From Clostridiales bacterium UBA7273 (lineage in GTDB: Bacteria > Bacillota > Clostridia > Oscillospirales > Oscillospiraceae), in contig DKRV01000006.1 in the NCBI GenBank assembly GCA_002472405.1, forward strand, positions 1-64,000: a DNA stretch of 64,000 bases. Direction: 5' to 3'. The translations under genes and the position numbers were made by a program. How positions within the stretch are numbered: position 1 is the stretch's first letter; the number at the start of each line of letters is the position of its first letter. The notes under the pieces were generated by a model. That model was not told the origin of the DNA and searched no databases. It saw nothing but the letters and a program-made list of their open reading frames with translations. Positions 40,601-49,306 of this stretch are shown here, in pieces.

Positions 40601-41281
40601 ATGGAGATAGAAAACGAAAAGATAAGATATTCGGTCAGCCGGAAGAACTTTTTCGTCAAGCTTGCGGTGATCTTCATGATTCTGTCGGCGCTCTGCCGCT
40701 TCCTCGGCTATTGGGGCTTCTGGTCGAATCAGACGGCCGGATTTGTAACATTTCAGATTGTGCTGCCGATACTGTGCAACCTGCTGTTTATTGTGCTCGT
40801 TCTGTATGCAGGCAGGCGCTTTTTCAGTCTGACGTTTATCCCGGTCATACTGGGTGTAATGTTTTTCATAATCAAAGCCTTCGGGTTTGACAGCATACTG
40901 CACACGATACTGTGCATATGCCTGTATCTTGCCGTCGCGTTTATCTACACGGCGACGGTGTTCGGCGTTATCCGGACTAAGTGGCTGCTTGCACCGCTGT
41001 TCGGTCTGCCGCTTATAGTACATATCTACCTTGACAGAGACATGATCGCGCCGAAGGGGCAGACCGTCGCACTTGCGGAGCTTTTGCCCGAGATATCGGT
41101 GCTGTGCATTATGGCTGCGCTTTTGTGCATTTGCGTTGCAATGAAAAGGCGCGACTTTGCAGCCGAAAAGGCCAGCAGCGCCGAGCAGCAGACGATAGAT
41201 CTGCTCGTACGCAACGAAGAGCCGCCGGCATCCGCGATCATGCCCGACGCCGCGCCGCAGGAGGGCGATGCACATGAGTGA
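40601..41281 (+). CDS. Multi-spanning membrane protein of unknown function
   Basis: A 226-residue protein with six or seven hydrophobic spans between about residues 18 and 185 and a soluble, acidic C-terminal tail (about 187-226) ending in GDAHE. I do not recognise a family. GAGAGGAAG precedes the ATG. The gene overlaps the LRR gene start by eight bases, so the two proteins are translationally linked and may form a membrane complex. Confidence 0.7.
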   Translation: MEIENEKIRYSVSRKNFFVKLAVIFMILSALCRFLGYWGFWSNQTAGFVTFQIVLPILCNLLFIVLVLYAGRRFFSLTFIPVILGVMFFIIKAFGFDSILHTILCICLYLAVAFIYTATVFGVIRTKWLLAPLFGLPLIVHIYLDRDMIAPKGQTVALAELLPEISVLCIMAALLCICVAMKRRDFAAEKASSAEQQTIDLLVRNEEPPASAIMPDAAPQEGDAHE

Positions 41282-43229
41282 TACTATCAGAAAAGACCCG
41301 ACTGAGGAAAAAACCGTAGTCGTCAAAAAAAGTGATATCGAGCAGCAGCTTCACAGAGCCGACGAGGAAAAAACCGTCCTCGATACGGTCAACGAGGGGT
41401 ACAAGAGCATATTTGACCCCGAGCTTGAGGAGATACTGCGCGAAACCGAAGGATATGAGCTTACTCCGCAGGATGAGGACGGCGAGCCGGAATACGAGGA
41501 AGAGCCGGAGTACGACGAGAGCGAATCGGACACCGAGCGCATCATACGCGAGCAGTCCGAGCACCGCGCGCACAAAAAGAGAAAAAAGCTCATCATTGTG
41601 TGCGCCGCCATCGTTGCCGTTCTCGCGGCCATGCTTGCGCTGATACTCGCGCTCAAAAACGGCGGAACGGAGAGCGAATACAGCAATGCGTTCAAGCAGG
41701 CGCAGGAGTACTACTACGCCGGCGATTACGACAACGCACTTACAAAGCTGCGCGAGGCAATGGAGGTCAAAAAGACCGACGAGTGCCTGCTTCTTATGAG
41801 CCGCTGCTATGAGGCCAAGTACGATTACGTTAATGCCATTGCGATCCTTGAAAGCTCAACAAGCGGCAGCGACGAAATAAAATCCGAGATTGAGCGGCTC
41901 AAAAAAGCCAAGGATGATTACGACAGCGGCAAGATAGTCGTCATCTGCGGTGAGCAGTACGATGTGGAAACAACTTCACTTGATCTGTCGAAGAAGGGAG
42001 CAGGTTCGGCCGCCCTCAAGGATATCGCAAAGCTCACCGAGCTTACGAGCCTCAAGCTTTCCGACAATAAGATCGACGAGCTTGATTTCCTCACGCCGCT
42101 CAAGAAGCTCACCTCGCTTGACCTTTCAAATAATAATATTAGCGATATCAAGCCGCTCAAAAAGCTCAGCTCGCTCAGAACGCTGCACCTTGACGGCAAC
42201 GAGATAAAGGACTTTTCTCCGCTTTACGATATCGACAGTCTGTCCATGCTCACCATCGGGCAGATGGATATAAGCGCATCTCAGCTCAAGGAGCTTAAAG
42301 CGAAGCTTCCCAACTGCATCATATACAGCGACGATGCAAAAGAGGACGTCGTTGAAATCAAGCTCGGCGGCAAGACGTTTAAAAACAACGTTACAGAGCT
42401 TGACCTTTCCGGCTGCGACGTGCACGATATCACACTGCTGTCGGCCTGCACGAAGCTTGAAAAGCTCGATCTTTCGGATAACTCGATTTCCGATATCTCG
42501 GCGCTTGTAGATCTTCCGAATCTTAAAGAGCTTGATATTTCAAACAACCGCATAAGCGATATAAGTCCGCTTATGAGCGTGCCTAAGCTTGAGTACCTCA
42601 ATCTTTCCGGCAACAGAATAAAATCGGTCGCGGCGCTCCAGGATCTTTCCGGACTTACGGAGCTTAACGTCAGCGGCAACGAGCTTGGAAGCATCGCCGC
42701 CATCGGCAGGCTCACGAATCTCAAGACTCTGTGGATGGATAAGGTCGGTTTGTCCGATGCAGACCTCGAGGAGCTGTATAACCTCAAAAATCTCAAAAAG
42801 CTCAGCATAAAGGATAACGCAGACCTGAGCGAGACCGCTGTTGCAACGCTGAAAAAGAAGCTCTCCGGCTGCTCGATCAGCCATTCCGAGCTTAAAAGCG
42901 AGATAGTACTCGGCGGCAAAAGCTTTGCCGTGGATGCTGAAAACGTTGAGGCCAACGGCCTCGGCCTGAGCGATATCTCAAAGGTGTCGGGCTTTACTAA
43001 CGTAAAGCACCTTGACCTGTCAAATAACTCGATATCAAGGCTCTCGCCGCTGTCAACGCTTAAAACGCTCGAAACGCTTGACCTGTCGAATAACTCGATC
43101 AGCGACGTTTCGGCGCTCACCTCGCTTAAAAATCTCAAGCAGCTCTGGCTCAACGGAAACAGCATCAGCGCCGACCAGATACAGGCGCTGAAAGCAGCTC
43201 TGCCCGACTGTTATATAAGTGTTGAATAA
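41274..43229 (+). CDS. Membrane-anchored leucine-rich repeat protein with three LRR modules
   Basis: About 651 residues: an acidic cytoplasmic N-terminus (1-102), one membrane span (about 105-127), a TPR-like helical pair (about 135-205; EYYYAGDYDNALTKLREAM), then internalin-type 22-residue leucine-rich repeats (LTSLDLSNNNISDIKPLKKL). The repeats fall into three modules starting near residues 219, 357 and 539. Each opens with a short strand of the kind VVEIKLGGKTF and closes with a cap of the form LK-x2-LP-x-C-x-I (LKAKLPNCII, LKKKLSGCSI, LKAALPDCYI). LRRs bind proteins; here they should face outward. ATG 41274 follows GGAGGG and is preferred over ATG 41268. Confidence 0.85.
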   Translation: MSDTIRKDPTEEKTVVVKKSDIEQQLHRADEEKTVLDTVNEGYKSIFDPELEEILRETEGYELTPQDEDGEPEYEEEPEYDESESDTERIIREQSEHRAHKKRKKLIIVCAAIVAVLAAMLALILALKNGGTESEYSNAFKQAQEYYYAGDYDNALTKLREAMEVKKTDECLLLMSRCYEAKYDYVNAIAILESSTSGSDEIKSEIERLKKAKDDYDSGKIVVICGEQYDVETTSLDLSKKGAGSAALKDIAKLTELTSLKLSDNKIDELDFLTPLKKLTSLDLSNNNISDIKPLKKLSSLRTLHLDGNEIKDFSPLYDIDSLSMLTIGQMDISASQLKELKAKLPNCIIYSDDAKEDVVEIKLGGKTFKNNVTELDLSGCDVHDITLLSACTKLEKLDLSDNSISDISALVDLPNLKELDISNNRISDISPLMSVPKLEYLNLSGNRIKSVAALQDLSGLTELNVSGNELGSIAAIGRLTNLKTLWMDKVGLSDADLEELYNLKNLKKLSIKDNADLSETAVATLKKKLSGCSISHSELKSEIVLGGKSFAVDAENVEANGLGLSDISKVSGFTNVKHLDLSNNSISRLSPLSTLKTLETLDLSNNSISDVSALTSLKNLKQLWLNGNSISADQIQALKAALPDCYISVE

Positions 43230-43296
43230 AAAAGCGAGAACAAATTTTGAATTTTAAAGCAAATTCAACAAAAGCGTCTTTCATTTTACATGCGCT

Positions 43297-43331
43297 TATG
43301 CTATAATAAAGTCAAGCAGGAAGCATCCTGC
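43297..43331 (+). promoter_or_regulatory. Extended -10 promoter and leader hairpin of hpf
   Basis: TATG-C-TATAAT (43297-43307) is a full match to the extended -10 consensus. A small hairpin GCAGGA-AGCA-TCCTGC (43316-43331) lies near the 5' end of the leader, followed by AAAGGAG. Confidence 0.65.
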
Positions 43332-43354
43332 AAAGCAGAAAGGAGCCGGCACAT

Positions 43355-43897
43355 ATGAAATTTACGTTTACCGAAAAAAAGATGGGCACCTCCGAAGAGC
43401 TCAGAAGCTATACTGAGCGCAAGGTTGGCAAGCTCGACCGCTTCTTTAAGACCGAAAGCAGCGCAAACATCACGTTCAGCATGGAGCGCGGCAGATTCCT
43501 GGCAGAGATCACGGTTTCAAACAACGGCCTGTATTACAGAGCCAGCGAGCTTACAAATGACATGTACGCTTCCGTTGATTCCGGTGTCGCGGCCATCGAA
43601 CGCCAGATCCGCAAGAACAAGACCCGTCTTGAAAAACGCCTGAGAGAGGGCGCGCTCGAGAAGGAGACAAGACCCGACTATGCCCCCGTTGAGGAGGAAG
43701 AGGATGAGGAATTCAAGATCGTGCGCAGCAAGCGCTTCCCCATCAAGCCGATGTCAACGGAAGAGGCAATATTGCAGATGAACCTGCTTGAGCATGAGTT
43801 CTTCGTGTTCCGCGATGAGCAGGCCGACGGCGCGATCTCGGTAGTCTATCGCCGCAAAAACGGCGGCTACGGTCTGATAAGCGACGACGCTGAATAA
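43355..43897 (+). CDS. hpf: Ribosome hibernation-promoting factor, long form
   Basis: A 180-residue long HPF. The N-terminal domain (1-100) starts MKFTFTEKKMGTSEELRSY and has ITVSNNGLYYRASELTNDMY. An acidic linker (VEEEEDEEFKIV) joins it to the C-terminal dimerisation domain with KRFPIKPMSTEEAILQMNLL and FFVFRDEQADGAISVVYRRK. Long HPF pairs two 70S ribosomes into inactive 100S dimers in stationary phase. AAAGGAG precedes the ATG, the promoter has a perfect extended -10, and the gene is monocistronic. Confidence 0.95.
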   Translation: MKFTFTEKKMGTSEELRSYTERKVGKLDRFFKTESSANITFSMERGRFLAEITVSNNGLYYRASELTNDMYASVDSGVAAIERQIRKNKTRLEKRLREGALEKETRPDYAPVEEEEDEEFKIVRSKRFPIKPMSTEEAILQMNLLEHEFFVFRDEQADGAISVVYRRKNGGYGLISDDAE

Positions 43898-43909
43898 AAA
43901 ATATAACCG

Positions 43910-43936
43910 CTGCCCCACCTTTTAAAGGTGGGGCAG
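43910..43936 (+). terminator. Hairpin after hpf
   Basis: A perfect palindrome, CTGCCCCACCTTT with its complement. There is no immediate U-run, only GATTTT ten bases later, so it may stabilise the message as much as end it. Confidence 0.6.
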
Positions 43937-44014
43937 TCAGTCTGATTTTAAGATAGTGCTGCCGAGCGGAACCAAAAAATGTGGTGCGGTGGCAATTTTG
44001 AGGATGGAACAAAG

Positions 44015-44923
44015 ATGAATTACACCGAAGTAACGATAGAATGCAAAAACACCGACGAGACCTGCGACAGGTTGACCGCCCTCGGAGTTGACGGCTTTGT
44101 CATCGAAAACGAGGACGATTTTAAGGCCTTCCTTGAAAATAACCGCCAGTATTGGGACTATGTCGATTCCTCGCTCGAGGAAAGCTATAAGGGCGTTTCG
44201 CGCGTTAAATTCTATGTTGAGGACAACGAGGACGGCGCGCGGCTGCTTGACGCCGTGAAGGCGGAGTTTGAGGTGAAAACCGCGCCCGTGTGCGATGCCG
44301 ACTGGGAAAATAACTGGAAGGAGTACTATAAGCCGCTCGAGATCGGCGAGAAGCTCCTTGTCGTGCCGGAGTGGATCGAATGCGCCGAGGAGGGCCGAGT
44401 TCCGCTGCGCCTCGATCCCGGCCTGCTGTTCGGAACCGGCGCGCATGCAACAACGCGCATGTGCCTTGCCGCGCTTGAAAAGTACGCCGGGGAGGGCAAG
44501 CGCGCCCTCGACCTCGGCTGCGGCAGCGGAATCCTCGGCATCGGTGCGGTCGTCCTCGGCAGCGATTTCTGCACCGCCTGCGATATCGACCCCAAAGCGC
44601 CCGATACCGTCATGGAAAACGCTTCTCTCAACGATATCGGCGGCGACAAAATGAAGGTTTACGCCGGTGATATAATCGGCGACGGAAAGCTCAGAGCGCT
44701 CCTCGGCACGGGCTACGATATAGTGCTTGCAAATATCGTTTCCGATGTTATAATTCCGCTTGCGCCGTTTGTGCGCGCGTTTATGGCGCCGGGCGGCGTG
44801 TTCATCACCTCCGGCATAATCGACGGCCGCGAGGAAGAAGTGGCCGCAGCGCTTAAGTCTGCCGGACTTGAGATAATCGCCCACCATCACGAGGAAGAGT
44901 GGCACTGCTTCGAGTGCAAATGA
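44015..44923 (+). CDS. prmA: Ribosomal protein L11 methyltransferase
   Basis: A 302-residue two-domain enzyme. The N-terminal substrate-recognition domain covers about 1-105; the class I methyltransferase domain shows DPGLLFGTGAHATTRMCLAAL, RALDLGCGSGILGIGAVVLG (S-adenosylmethionine binding) and IVLANIVSDVIIPLAP (catalytic NI motif). It trimethylates ribosomal protein L11. ATG 44015 matches the family start; GAGGATGG stands ahead of it. The terminator follows two bases after the stop. In many clostridia prmA and rsmE are adjacent, as here, separated only by a small opposing gene. Confidence 0.94.
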   Translation: MNYTEVTIECKNTDETCDRLTALGVDGFVIENEDDFKAFLENNRQYWDYVDSSLEESYKGVSRVKFYVEDNEDGARLLDAVKAEFEVKTAPVCDADWENNWKEYYKPLEIGEKLLVVPEWIECAEEGRVPLRLDPGLLFGTGAHATTRMCLAALEKYAGEGKRALDLGCGSGILGIGAVVLGSDFCTACDIDPKAPDTVMENASLNDIGGDKMKVYAGDIIGDGKLRALLGTGYDIVLANIVSDVIIPLAPFVRAFMAPGGVFITSGIIDGREEEVAAALKSAGLEIIAHHHEEEWHCFECK

Positions 44924-44924
44924 A

Positions 44925-44958
44925 AAACCGCCCGTTAGACTGACCTATCGGGCGGTTT
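44925..44958. terminator. Terminator between prmA and the small minus-strand gene
   Basis: AAACCGCCCG and CGGGCGGTTT (ten pairs) with A/T runs on both sides, so it can act in both directions. Confidence 0.85.
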
Positions 44959-44960
44959 CT

Positions 44961-45122
44961 TCAATATCCTGCGATGAAGCGCACGGCGCAGCTTTTTTCG
45001 CTGCGCTTTATTACGCAAAGCTTCTGCTCGTGCTTATTCTCCGGCGGCGGAGGCGGCTCGGGCAGAGTCTCGTCGATGGCGGTAACGCGCTGCCACACGC
45101 TTTCAAAATTATCAAATTCCAT
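44961..45122 (-). CDS. Small protein of unknown function
   Basis: A predicted 53-residue protein starting MEFDNFESVWQRV, with a Pro-rich middle (LPEPPPPPENK) and a basic, Cys-containing end. GGTGAG lies four bases before the ATG and a terminator follows directly after the stop, both of which favour a real gene. I know of no family. It is antisense to nothing and fills the gap between prmA and rsmE. Confidence 0.5.
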   Translation of the reverse strand: MEFDNFESVWQRVTAIDETLPEPPPPPENKHEQKLCVIKRSEKSCAVRFIAGY

Positions 45123-45217
45123 AGTTCTCACCGCTGCATTATATGCCGCCACTTGAAAAAACGTCAGCGCTGTGAGATAATACCGGCATAAAATATGTTT
45201 TCCGAGAGGAGCCTATC

Positions 45218-45949
45218 ATGCCCAGATTTTTTGCGCTTGGAACAAATCTGCTCGGCGGCAGAGCGATCATCCGCGGCCGCGACGCAGAGCATATAAAGGT
45301 GCTTCGCCTGCGCCCGGGCGAGGAGATGACAATTTGCGACGGCAACGGTACGGACTATAAATGCCGCCTTGTGCGCTCGGATAAGGACGAGGCCGAGGCG
45401 GAGATCATCGAGGTCGTCCCGTGCGCGGCCGAGCCTACGGTGTTGGTGCGTGTGCTGTGCGGCCTGCCAAAGGGCGATAAGACCGACTATATCATCCAGA
45501 AATGCGTCGAGTCCGGCGCAAAGGAGATATGCTTTTTCCGCTCCGAACGCGTCGTGCAGCGCACCGAGGGCGTTGCCAAAAAGCTCGAGCGCTGGAACAG
45601 AATAAGCGAAGAGGCGGCAAAGCAGTCCGGCCGCGGTATAATTCCCGAGGTCAGATGGATCGACAGCTTTGTTGAAGCGCTCGATGCGGCAAAGCAGCAG
45701 GAGGACGCCTTCTTCCTGTACGAGACCGGCGAGCGAGCGAGCCTTCGCTCGGCGCTCAAGGGGGCCGAGAAGCTCGGCTCTGCTGCGGTGATAACAGGCC
45801 CCGAGGGCGGCTTTGAGCCGTATGAGGCCGATATGGCTCGCAAGATAGGGCTTCACATATGCTCGATGGGCGCGCGCATACTCAGATGCGAAACCGCTCC
45901 CGTCGTCGCGCTCACGGCGCTCATGTACGAAAGCGGAAATTTGGAATAA
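45218..45949 (+). CDS. rsmE: 16S rRNA (uracil(1498)-N(3))-methyltransferase
   Basis: A 243-residue SPOUT methyltransferase modifying U1498 of 16S rRNA. The N-terminal PUA-like domain begins MPRFFALG with HIKVLRLRPGEEMTICDG. The knot domain shows GLPKGDKTDYIIQKCVESG, RWNRISEEAAKQSGRG, VITGPEGGFEPYE and MGARILRCETAPVVAL, all diagnostic. GAGAGGAG lies before the ATG. A small Xre-type gene follows after four bases, probably on the same message. Confidence 0.95.
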   Translation: MPRFFALGTNLLGGRAIIRGRDAEHIKVLRLRPGEEMTICDGNGTDYKCRLVRSDKDEAEAEIIEVVPCAAEPTVLVRVLCGLPKGDKTDYIIQKCVESGAKEICFFRSERVVQRTEGVAKKLERWNRISEEAAKQSGRGIIPEVRWIDSFVEALDAAKQQEDAFFLYETGERASLRSALKGAEKLGSAAVITGPEGGFEPYEADMARKIGLHICSMGARILRCETAPVVALTALMYESGNLE

Positions 45950-45953
45950 AACA

Positions 45954-46196
45954 ATGCAGACAATAGATGCTGTTAAGATCAGAATACTTCGCCTGTGCGA
46001 GCAGAGGAACATGAGCATCAACAGACTTGCCACTGTGTGCGCGCTGCCGCCGTCGAGCATCAAGAATATTCTATACGGCAAAAGCTGCAATCCAAAACTG
46101 TTGACGATAAAAATGATATGCGACGGGCTGGATATGACGCTTGCGGAGTTTTTCTCCTCGCCGGAGTTTGACGGCCTTGAGCAGGAGATAAAATAA
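45954..46196 (+). CDS. Small Xre-family helix-turn-helix protein
   Basis: An 80-residue protein that is almost entirely a Cro/Xre helix-turn-helix: IRILRLCEQRNMSINRLA, then VCALPPSSIKNILYGKS and a final helix pair ICDGLDMTLAEFFSS. There is no effector domain. It begins four bases after rsmE, so expression is probably coupled. Its DNA target is unknown. Proteins of this size and pattern are frequent stand-alone regulators in gut Clostridia. Confidence 0.85.
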   Translation: MQTIDAVKIRILRLCEQRNMSINRLATVCALPPSSIKNILYGKSCNPKLLTIKMICDGLDMTLAEFFSSPEFDGLEQEIK

Positions 46197-46224
46197 CCGG
46201 GACTGCACCGCAGTCCCGGTTATT
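46195..46224. terminator. Bidirectional terminator
   Basis: AACCGGGACTGC and GCAGTCCCGGTT (12 pairs, three-base loop). The U-run is better on the minus strand (TTATTTTAT). Confidence 0.8.
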
Positions 46225-46230
46225 GCTGTG

Positions 46231-47259
46231 TTACCATTTATTCGAGACCTTCTCGGCAAAGCCGGGGAAGTCTTTTATTTCAATCACTTTTCCGTCGTCA
46301 AGGACAGCCTTGCCGGTGAACAGGCCGAATACCTGATGCTGATCGCTTTTGATAAGCCCGACGTCGGTGCAGGATGCACGGTCGAGCACGGGGCGGAAGT
46401 CCATTTCAAAGCGGCCGTCATCCGAGGTGAAGGTCCACGGCTCCATGAAGGATTTTTCGTCGCCGGGAATGTTGAATTTTACCTGACTGAGCTTGTGCGC
46501 CTTGCCGTTGTAAAACAGCATGTTCTCGCTGGCGGCCGAGGTGTTGCCGAAGCCGTAGCCGATGTTCCAGCCGAAGGGAACTCCGTCCACCGCGCCGGAG
46601 GCCGAGCCCCAGTACCATGTGTTTTTGTATGTCCACACGCCGCGCCCCCAGTCGAGGACGGCGAAGCTGTCCGAGGGGTCAAAAACATAGGTGTGACCGT
46701 CGTATGTGACCTCACCGCGTGCGCGCATGCAGTTTATCTTCTGGTTATAGTAAAAATGCCCCGGTTTATTGAACGGAGTTGCTATGACCATGCTCTCCTC
46801 CGGTTCGTCGAAAAGCTCGACCTTTGCGTAGAGCGAGCCGGCAGGGCCGAAGCGCTTCATCTGAGCTATCAGCGTGCGCACGCCCGAGCCGTTGTTTTTA
46901 AAATAAATGCTGTAGTTTTTCCCGATGGCGGTCGTGTCGCCGGTCTTGCTCGTTTCGGGCAGCTTGCGCTTTCCGAGCGGCATGAAGCACATGGGGCTCG
47001 TGGTGATCTCCCAGCCCTCCTCGAAGTTGAGAAGGCTTATCGAGTCAAGGCCCATGTAGCCGTTATCGTCGATGGTGAGGGCAAGGGCAAAGCGGCCGTT
47101 GTTTATGAGGTAATAATCCCATTCCTTGATGCGCATGGGGCTTGCCTTGATGTCCGCGCGCCTGTAAACCGGCAGAAGCTTCTTGGCGTAGCCCGGCTCC
47201 GTTAGCTCGCCGTCGGCGTTTAGCAGGGGTATTTCGCGAGTGATCTCGTGCTGATCCAT
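46231..47259 (-). CDS. DUF2804 domain-containing protein
   Basis: A 342-residue protein of the DUF2804 family. It starts HEITREIPLLNADGELTEPG, then shows RIKEWDYYLINNGRFALALT, AVLDWGRGVWTYKNTWYWGS and GFGNTSAASENMLFYNG, typical blocks of this family. The function is unknown; the fold is thought to be related to lipocalin-like hydroxysqualene-type proteins, which I cannot verify. ATG 47259 is chosen because AAGGAGATG lies upstream and the family starts with this motif. It is last in a minus-strand run after the helicase-loader genes, two bases from dnaC-like gene's stop. Confidence 0.85.
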   Translation of the reverse strand: MDQHEITREIPLLNADGELTEPGYAKKLLPVYRRADIKASPMRIKEWDYYLINNGRFALALTIDDNGYMGLDSISLLNFEEGWEITTSPMCFMPLGKRKLPETSKTGDTTAIGKNYSIYFKNNGSGVRTLIAQMKRFGPAGSLYAKVELFDEPEESMVIATPFNKPGHFYYNQKINCMRARGEVTYDGHTYVFDPSDSFAVLDWGRGVWTYKNTWYWGSASGAVDGVPFGWNIGYGFGNTSAASENMLFYNGKAHKLSQVKFNIPGDEKSFMEPWTFTSDDGRFEMDFRPVLDRASCTDVGLIKSDQHQVFGLFTGKAVLDDGKVIEIKDFPGFAEKVSNKW

Positions 47260-47261
47260 TC

Positions 47262-48233
47262 CTACATCTCCTTTTTCAATTTGCGTATATCCGTTCCGGC
47301 AAACGGGAGCTTGAGAAACTCGCCGTCTATCCTCGAGCAAATCTGCGGAGTGTATCGCCGCGCAAGCTCCGCATCGGTGAGATTTGTGCTGATAATGGTC
47401 TTCTTGCCCTCGACAAGGCGCGTGTTTATAAGCGTGTACAGTGCCGAAATGCTTATCTGCGTGAGCATTTCGGTGCCCAGATCGTCAAGGATCATAAGCT
47501 CGCACTCGAGCATGCGCTCGACCCGTGTCGAGGCCTTTTCCGCGGCATCGGCGTCGCGCGCGAATTTTTTCATTTCAAACGCCTCAAGCGCGGAGGCTGC
47601 TGTGTCGTAGCACACCGAGTGGCCGTTTTGCGCAACGACGCGCGCTATGCAGGCCGACAGGAACGTTTTGCCCAGCCCTGTACCGCCCTGAAACAGCAGG
47701 TTCATCGAGCGCTCCGAGAAGCTGGAGGCGTACTCGCGGCAGGTGTCGTAAACAATGCTCATCGCTTCCCTTGCCTCGCCGTACAGCGAAAGGTCGAAGT
47801 TTTCAAAGCGCTCGTCGCTGTTTTTAAGAAGCGTGCTCAGCTCGCTTGTAAGCTGGCGGTTGTATTCCTCGATGAGGCAGGAGCACATTTGGCTTCCGAT
47901 AAACCCGGTGTCTTTGCATTTCGGGCATGAGTAGATATCCTCAAGATAATCGACCGGATAACCGGCAGCGTGCAAAAGCTCGGCCTTTTTTGCCTGAAGC
48001 GCAAGGCTTTCATCCTCCAGCGTCTTAAGTGCGTCGGAAAGATCCGCGCTGCGCTTTATCGTAAGTCCGACAAGCTCGGACATCTGCGCGCGAAGCCTAT
48101 CGTCGATGCGGCGAATTTCGGGTATCTGCGAATAAATCTTTTCCTGCCTGAGATAATGCTCGGCAACATTGTTTGCGTGCGTGTGACCTATCTGCTCTCT
48201 GGCGCGCGCCAGAATTTTTCCGTCCAGTGCCAT
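47262..48233 (-). CDS. DnaC/DnaI-like replicative helicase loader (AAA+ ATPase)
   Basis: A 323-residue AAA+ protein. The N-terminal region (about 1-130) carries a zinc-finger-like CPKCKDTGFIGSQMCSC near residue 103, the Cys cluster expected in clostridial DnaC-like loaders. The ATPase core has Walker A FQGGTGLGKTFLSACIA near residue 182, Walker B ECELMILDDLGTE, sensor 1 TIISTNLTDAEL and the box VII Arg in RYTPQICSRIDG. It would help place DnaB helicase at origins. It is four bases behind the DnaD-like gene, and both probably work together. Confidence 0.9.
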   Translation of the reverse strand: MALDGKILARAREQIGHTHANNVAEHYLRQEKIYSQIPEIRRIDDRLRAQMSELVGLTIKRSADLSDALKTLEDESLALQAKKAELLHAAGYPVDYLEDIYSCPKCKDTGFIGSQMCSCLIEEYNRQLTSELSTLLKNSDERFENFDLSLYGEAREAMSIVYDTCREYASSFSERSMNLLFQGGTGLGKTFLSACIARVVAQNGHSVCYDTAASALEAFEMKKFARDADAAEKASTRVERMLECELMILDDLGTEMLTQISISALYTLINTRLVEGKKTIISTNLTDAELARRYTPQICSRIDGEFLKLPFAGTDIRKLKKEM

Positions 48234-48236
48234 TGT

Positions 48237-49169
48237 TTAACCGTTTTTAACCTTTTCGTATATTGAGCGCAGACGCTTGAGCTCATCGCCCGAAACGTTG
48301 CTGCTATGCTGATTTTCCGCCTTGACCGCGCTTGCCGGAGAGCGGCTGTCGCGCTCGGCGACGTCCCGTGCCGAGTGTATGCCCTTGTCATGCCACGAGA
48401 GCATGATCTTGTTCATGTATCCCCATTTTAAAGCGCCGGTGTTTGTCACCGTGCGGTCGTATGCTATGAGTATGGCCTCGTTATCAAAGCCCATGTCGAA
48501 CCACGAGGTCATGTATTTGCGCTCGGTCGGCGTGAGCACGCGGCTGCCGAGCCCCATTGAGGTCTTAAGCTCGCCTGCGCGCGAGCGCTTCTCGGCGGCA
48601 TTGCGTATGTATTCGTCGGCCTGCTCGATGGTGATGATCTCCTTATTTGCCCATGAGTAGGCTTCCTTTTCGATGCTGCGCATCGAGGGCAGCCGGCCGG
48701 GACCGTATTTTTCGGTGAAAACGTCGATGCAGTAACCGATGAGCATGAAAATAACGTCCGCCGGCAGCGCAAGGTAATCGTAAATGCCGAAAAGCGTTTT
48801 CAGATCGGCTGTGGAGAGAACTCTGCCGAGCTTGTGCTGCGCCTGGGCGATAACGGCCTGAAAGCCGCTGTCCTCCTTCGAGCGGCGCACGATATCCGCC
48901 GAGGTGTATTCCGGAAGCTCCTCGGCAGGGGGGAGCTTTATCTCCTGCTCGGGCTTTGCGGCCGGGCGCGAAAGACCCATTCTCAGCAGCTTTTCGTATG
49001 CGTTTTTGATCTCGGCCTCGGTGCGGCAAAGCTCGCGCGCGGCTCTGTCGGCGTTAAATCCGCCGTTAAGATCGAGCCAGATATACAGCAACGCAACATC
49101 GCCGTCATGTGCGGCAATAAGCTTGTCCGCGGTGCTGTGCGGTATTGAGTTTTGCTCTGCTGTGGGCAT
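48237..49169 (-). CDS. DnaD-domain replication initiation protein
   Basis: A 310-residue protein with a helical N-terminal winged-helix-like part (about 10-75) and a DnaD/DnaB-type C-terminal domain. DLKTLFGIYDYLALPADVIFMLI and FTEKYGPGRLPSMRSIEKEAYSWAN, then YMTSWFDMGFDNEAILIAY and TVTNTGALKWGYMNKIM, are typical of two DnaD-like segments. DnaD-type proteins remodel origin DNA and recruit the helicase loader. ATG 49169 follows AGAGGA; an ATG at 49187 is possible. The gene is first in this minus-strand operon and divergent from the U32 gene. Confidence 0.9.
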   Translation of the reverse strand: MPTAEQNSIPHSTADKLIAAHDGDVALLYIWLDLNGGFNADRAARELCRTEAEIKNAYEKLLRMGLSRPAAKPEQEIKLPPAEELPEYTSADIVRRSKEDSGFQAVIAQAQHKLGRVLSTADLKTLFGIYDYLALPADVIFMLIGYCIDVFTEKYGPGRLPSMRSIEKEAYSWANKEIITIEQADEYIRNAAEKRSRAGELKTSMGLGSRVLTPTERKYMTSWFDMGFDNEAILIAYDRTVTNTGALKWGYMNKIMLSWHDKGIHSARDVAERDSRSPASAVKAENQHSSNVSGDELKRLRSIYEKVKNG

Positions 49170-49220
49170 GACGATTCCTCTGTTCATTCAAAGTTTACAC
49201 AATGGACTTTAACAAGAGGA

Positions 49221-49270
49221 ATTATATCATTAAAATTAACTTGTAGCAATAGCCATGTTTGTGGTATAAT
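49221..49270. promoter_or_regulatory. Divergent overlapping promoters of the dnaD and U32 operons
   Basis: Plus strand: TTGTAG (49241-49246), 18-base spacer with extended -10 TGTGG-TATAAT (49265-49270). Minus strand: TTGCTA (49244-49249), 17-base spacer, TGA-TATAAT (49221-49226). The two -35 boxes overlap by three bases, so polymerase cannot occupy both. Confidence 0.75.
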
Positions 49271-49306
49271 TCAACGATAAAAGTAAAATGCCAGAGGTAT
49301 GGATAT

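Noticed and set aside
39353..41326. A very long open frame (about 657 codons) on the minus strand opposite the M29 aminopeptidase and its neighbour
   Set aside because: It lies exactly antisense to two convincing genes, has no recognisable domain, and its His/Arg/Leu-rich composition is the usual shadow of GC-biased codons.
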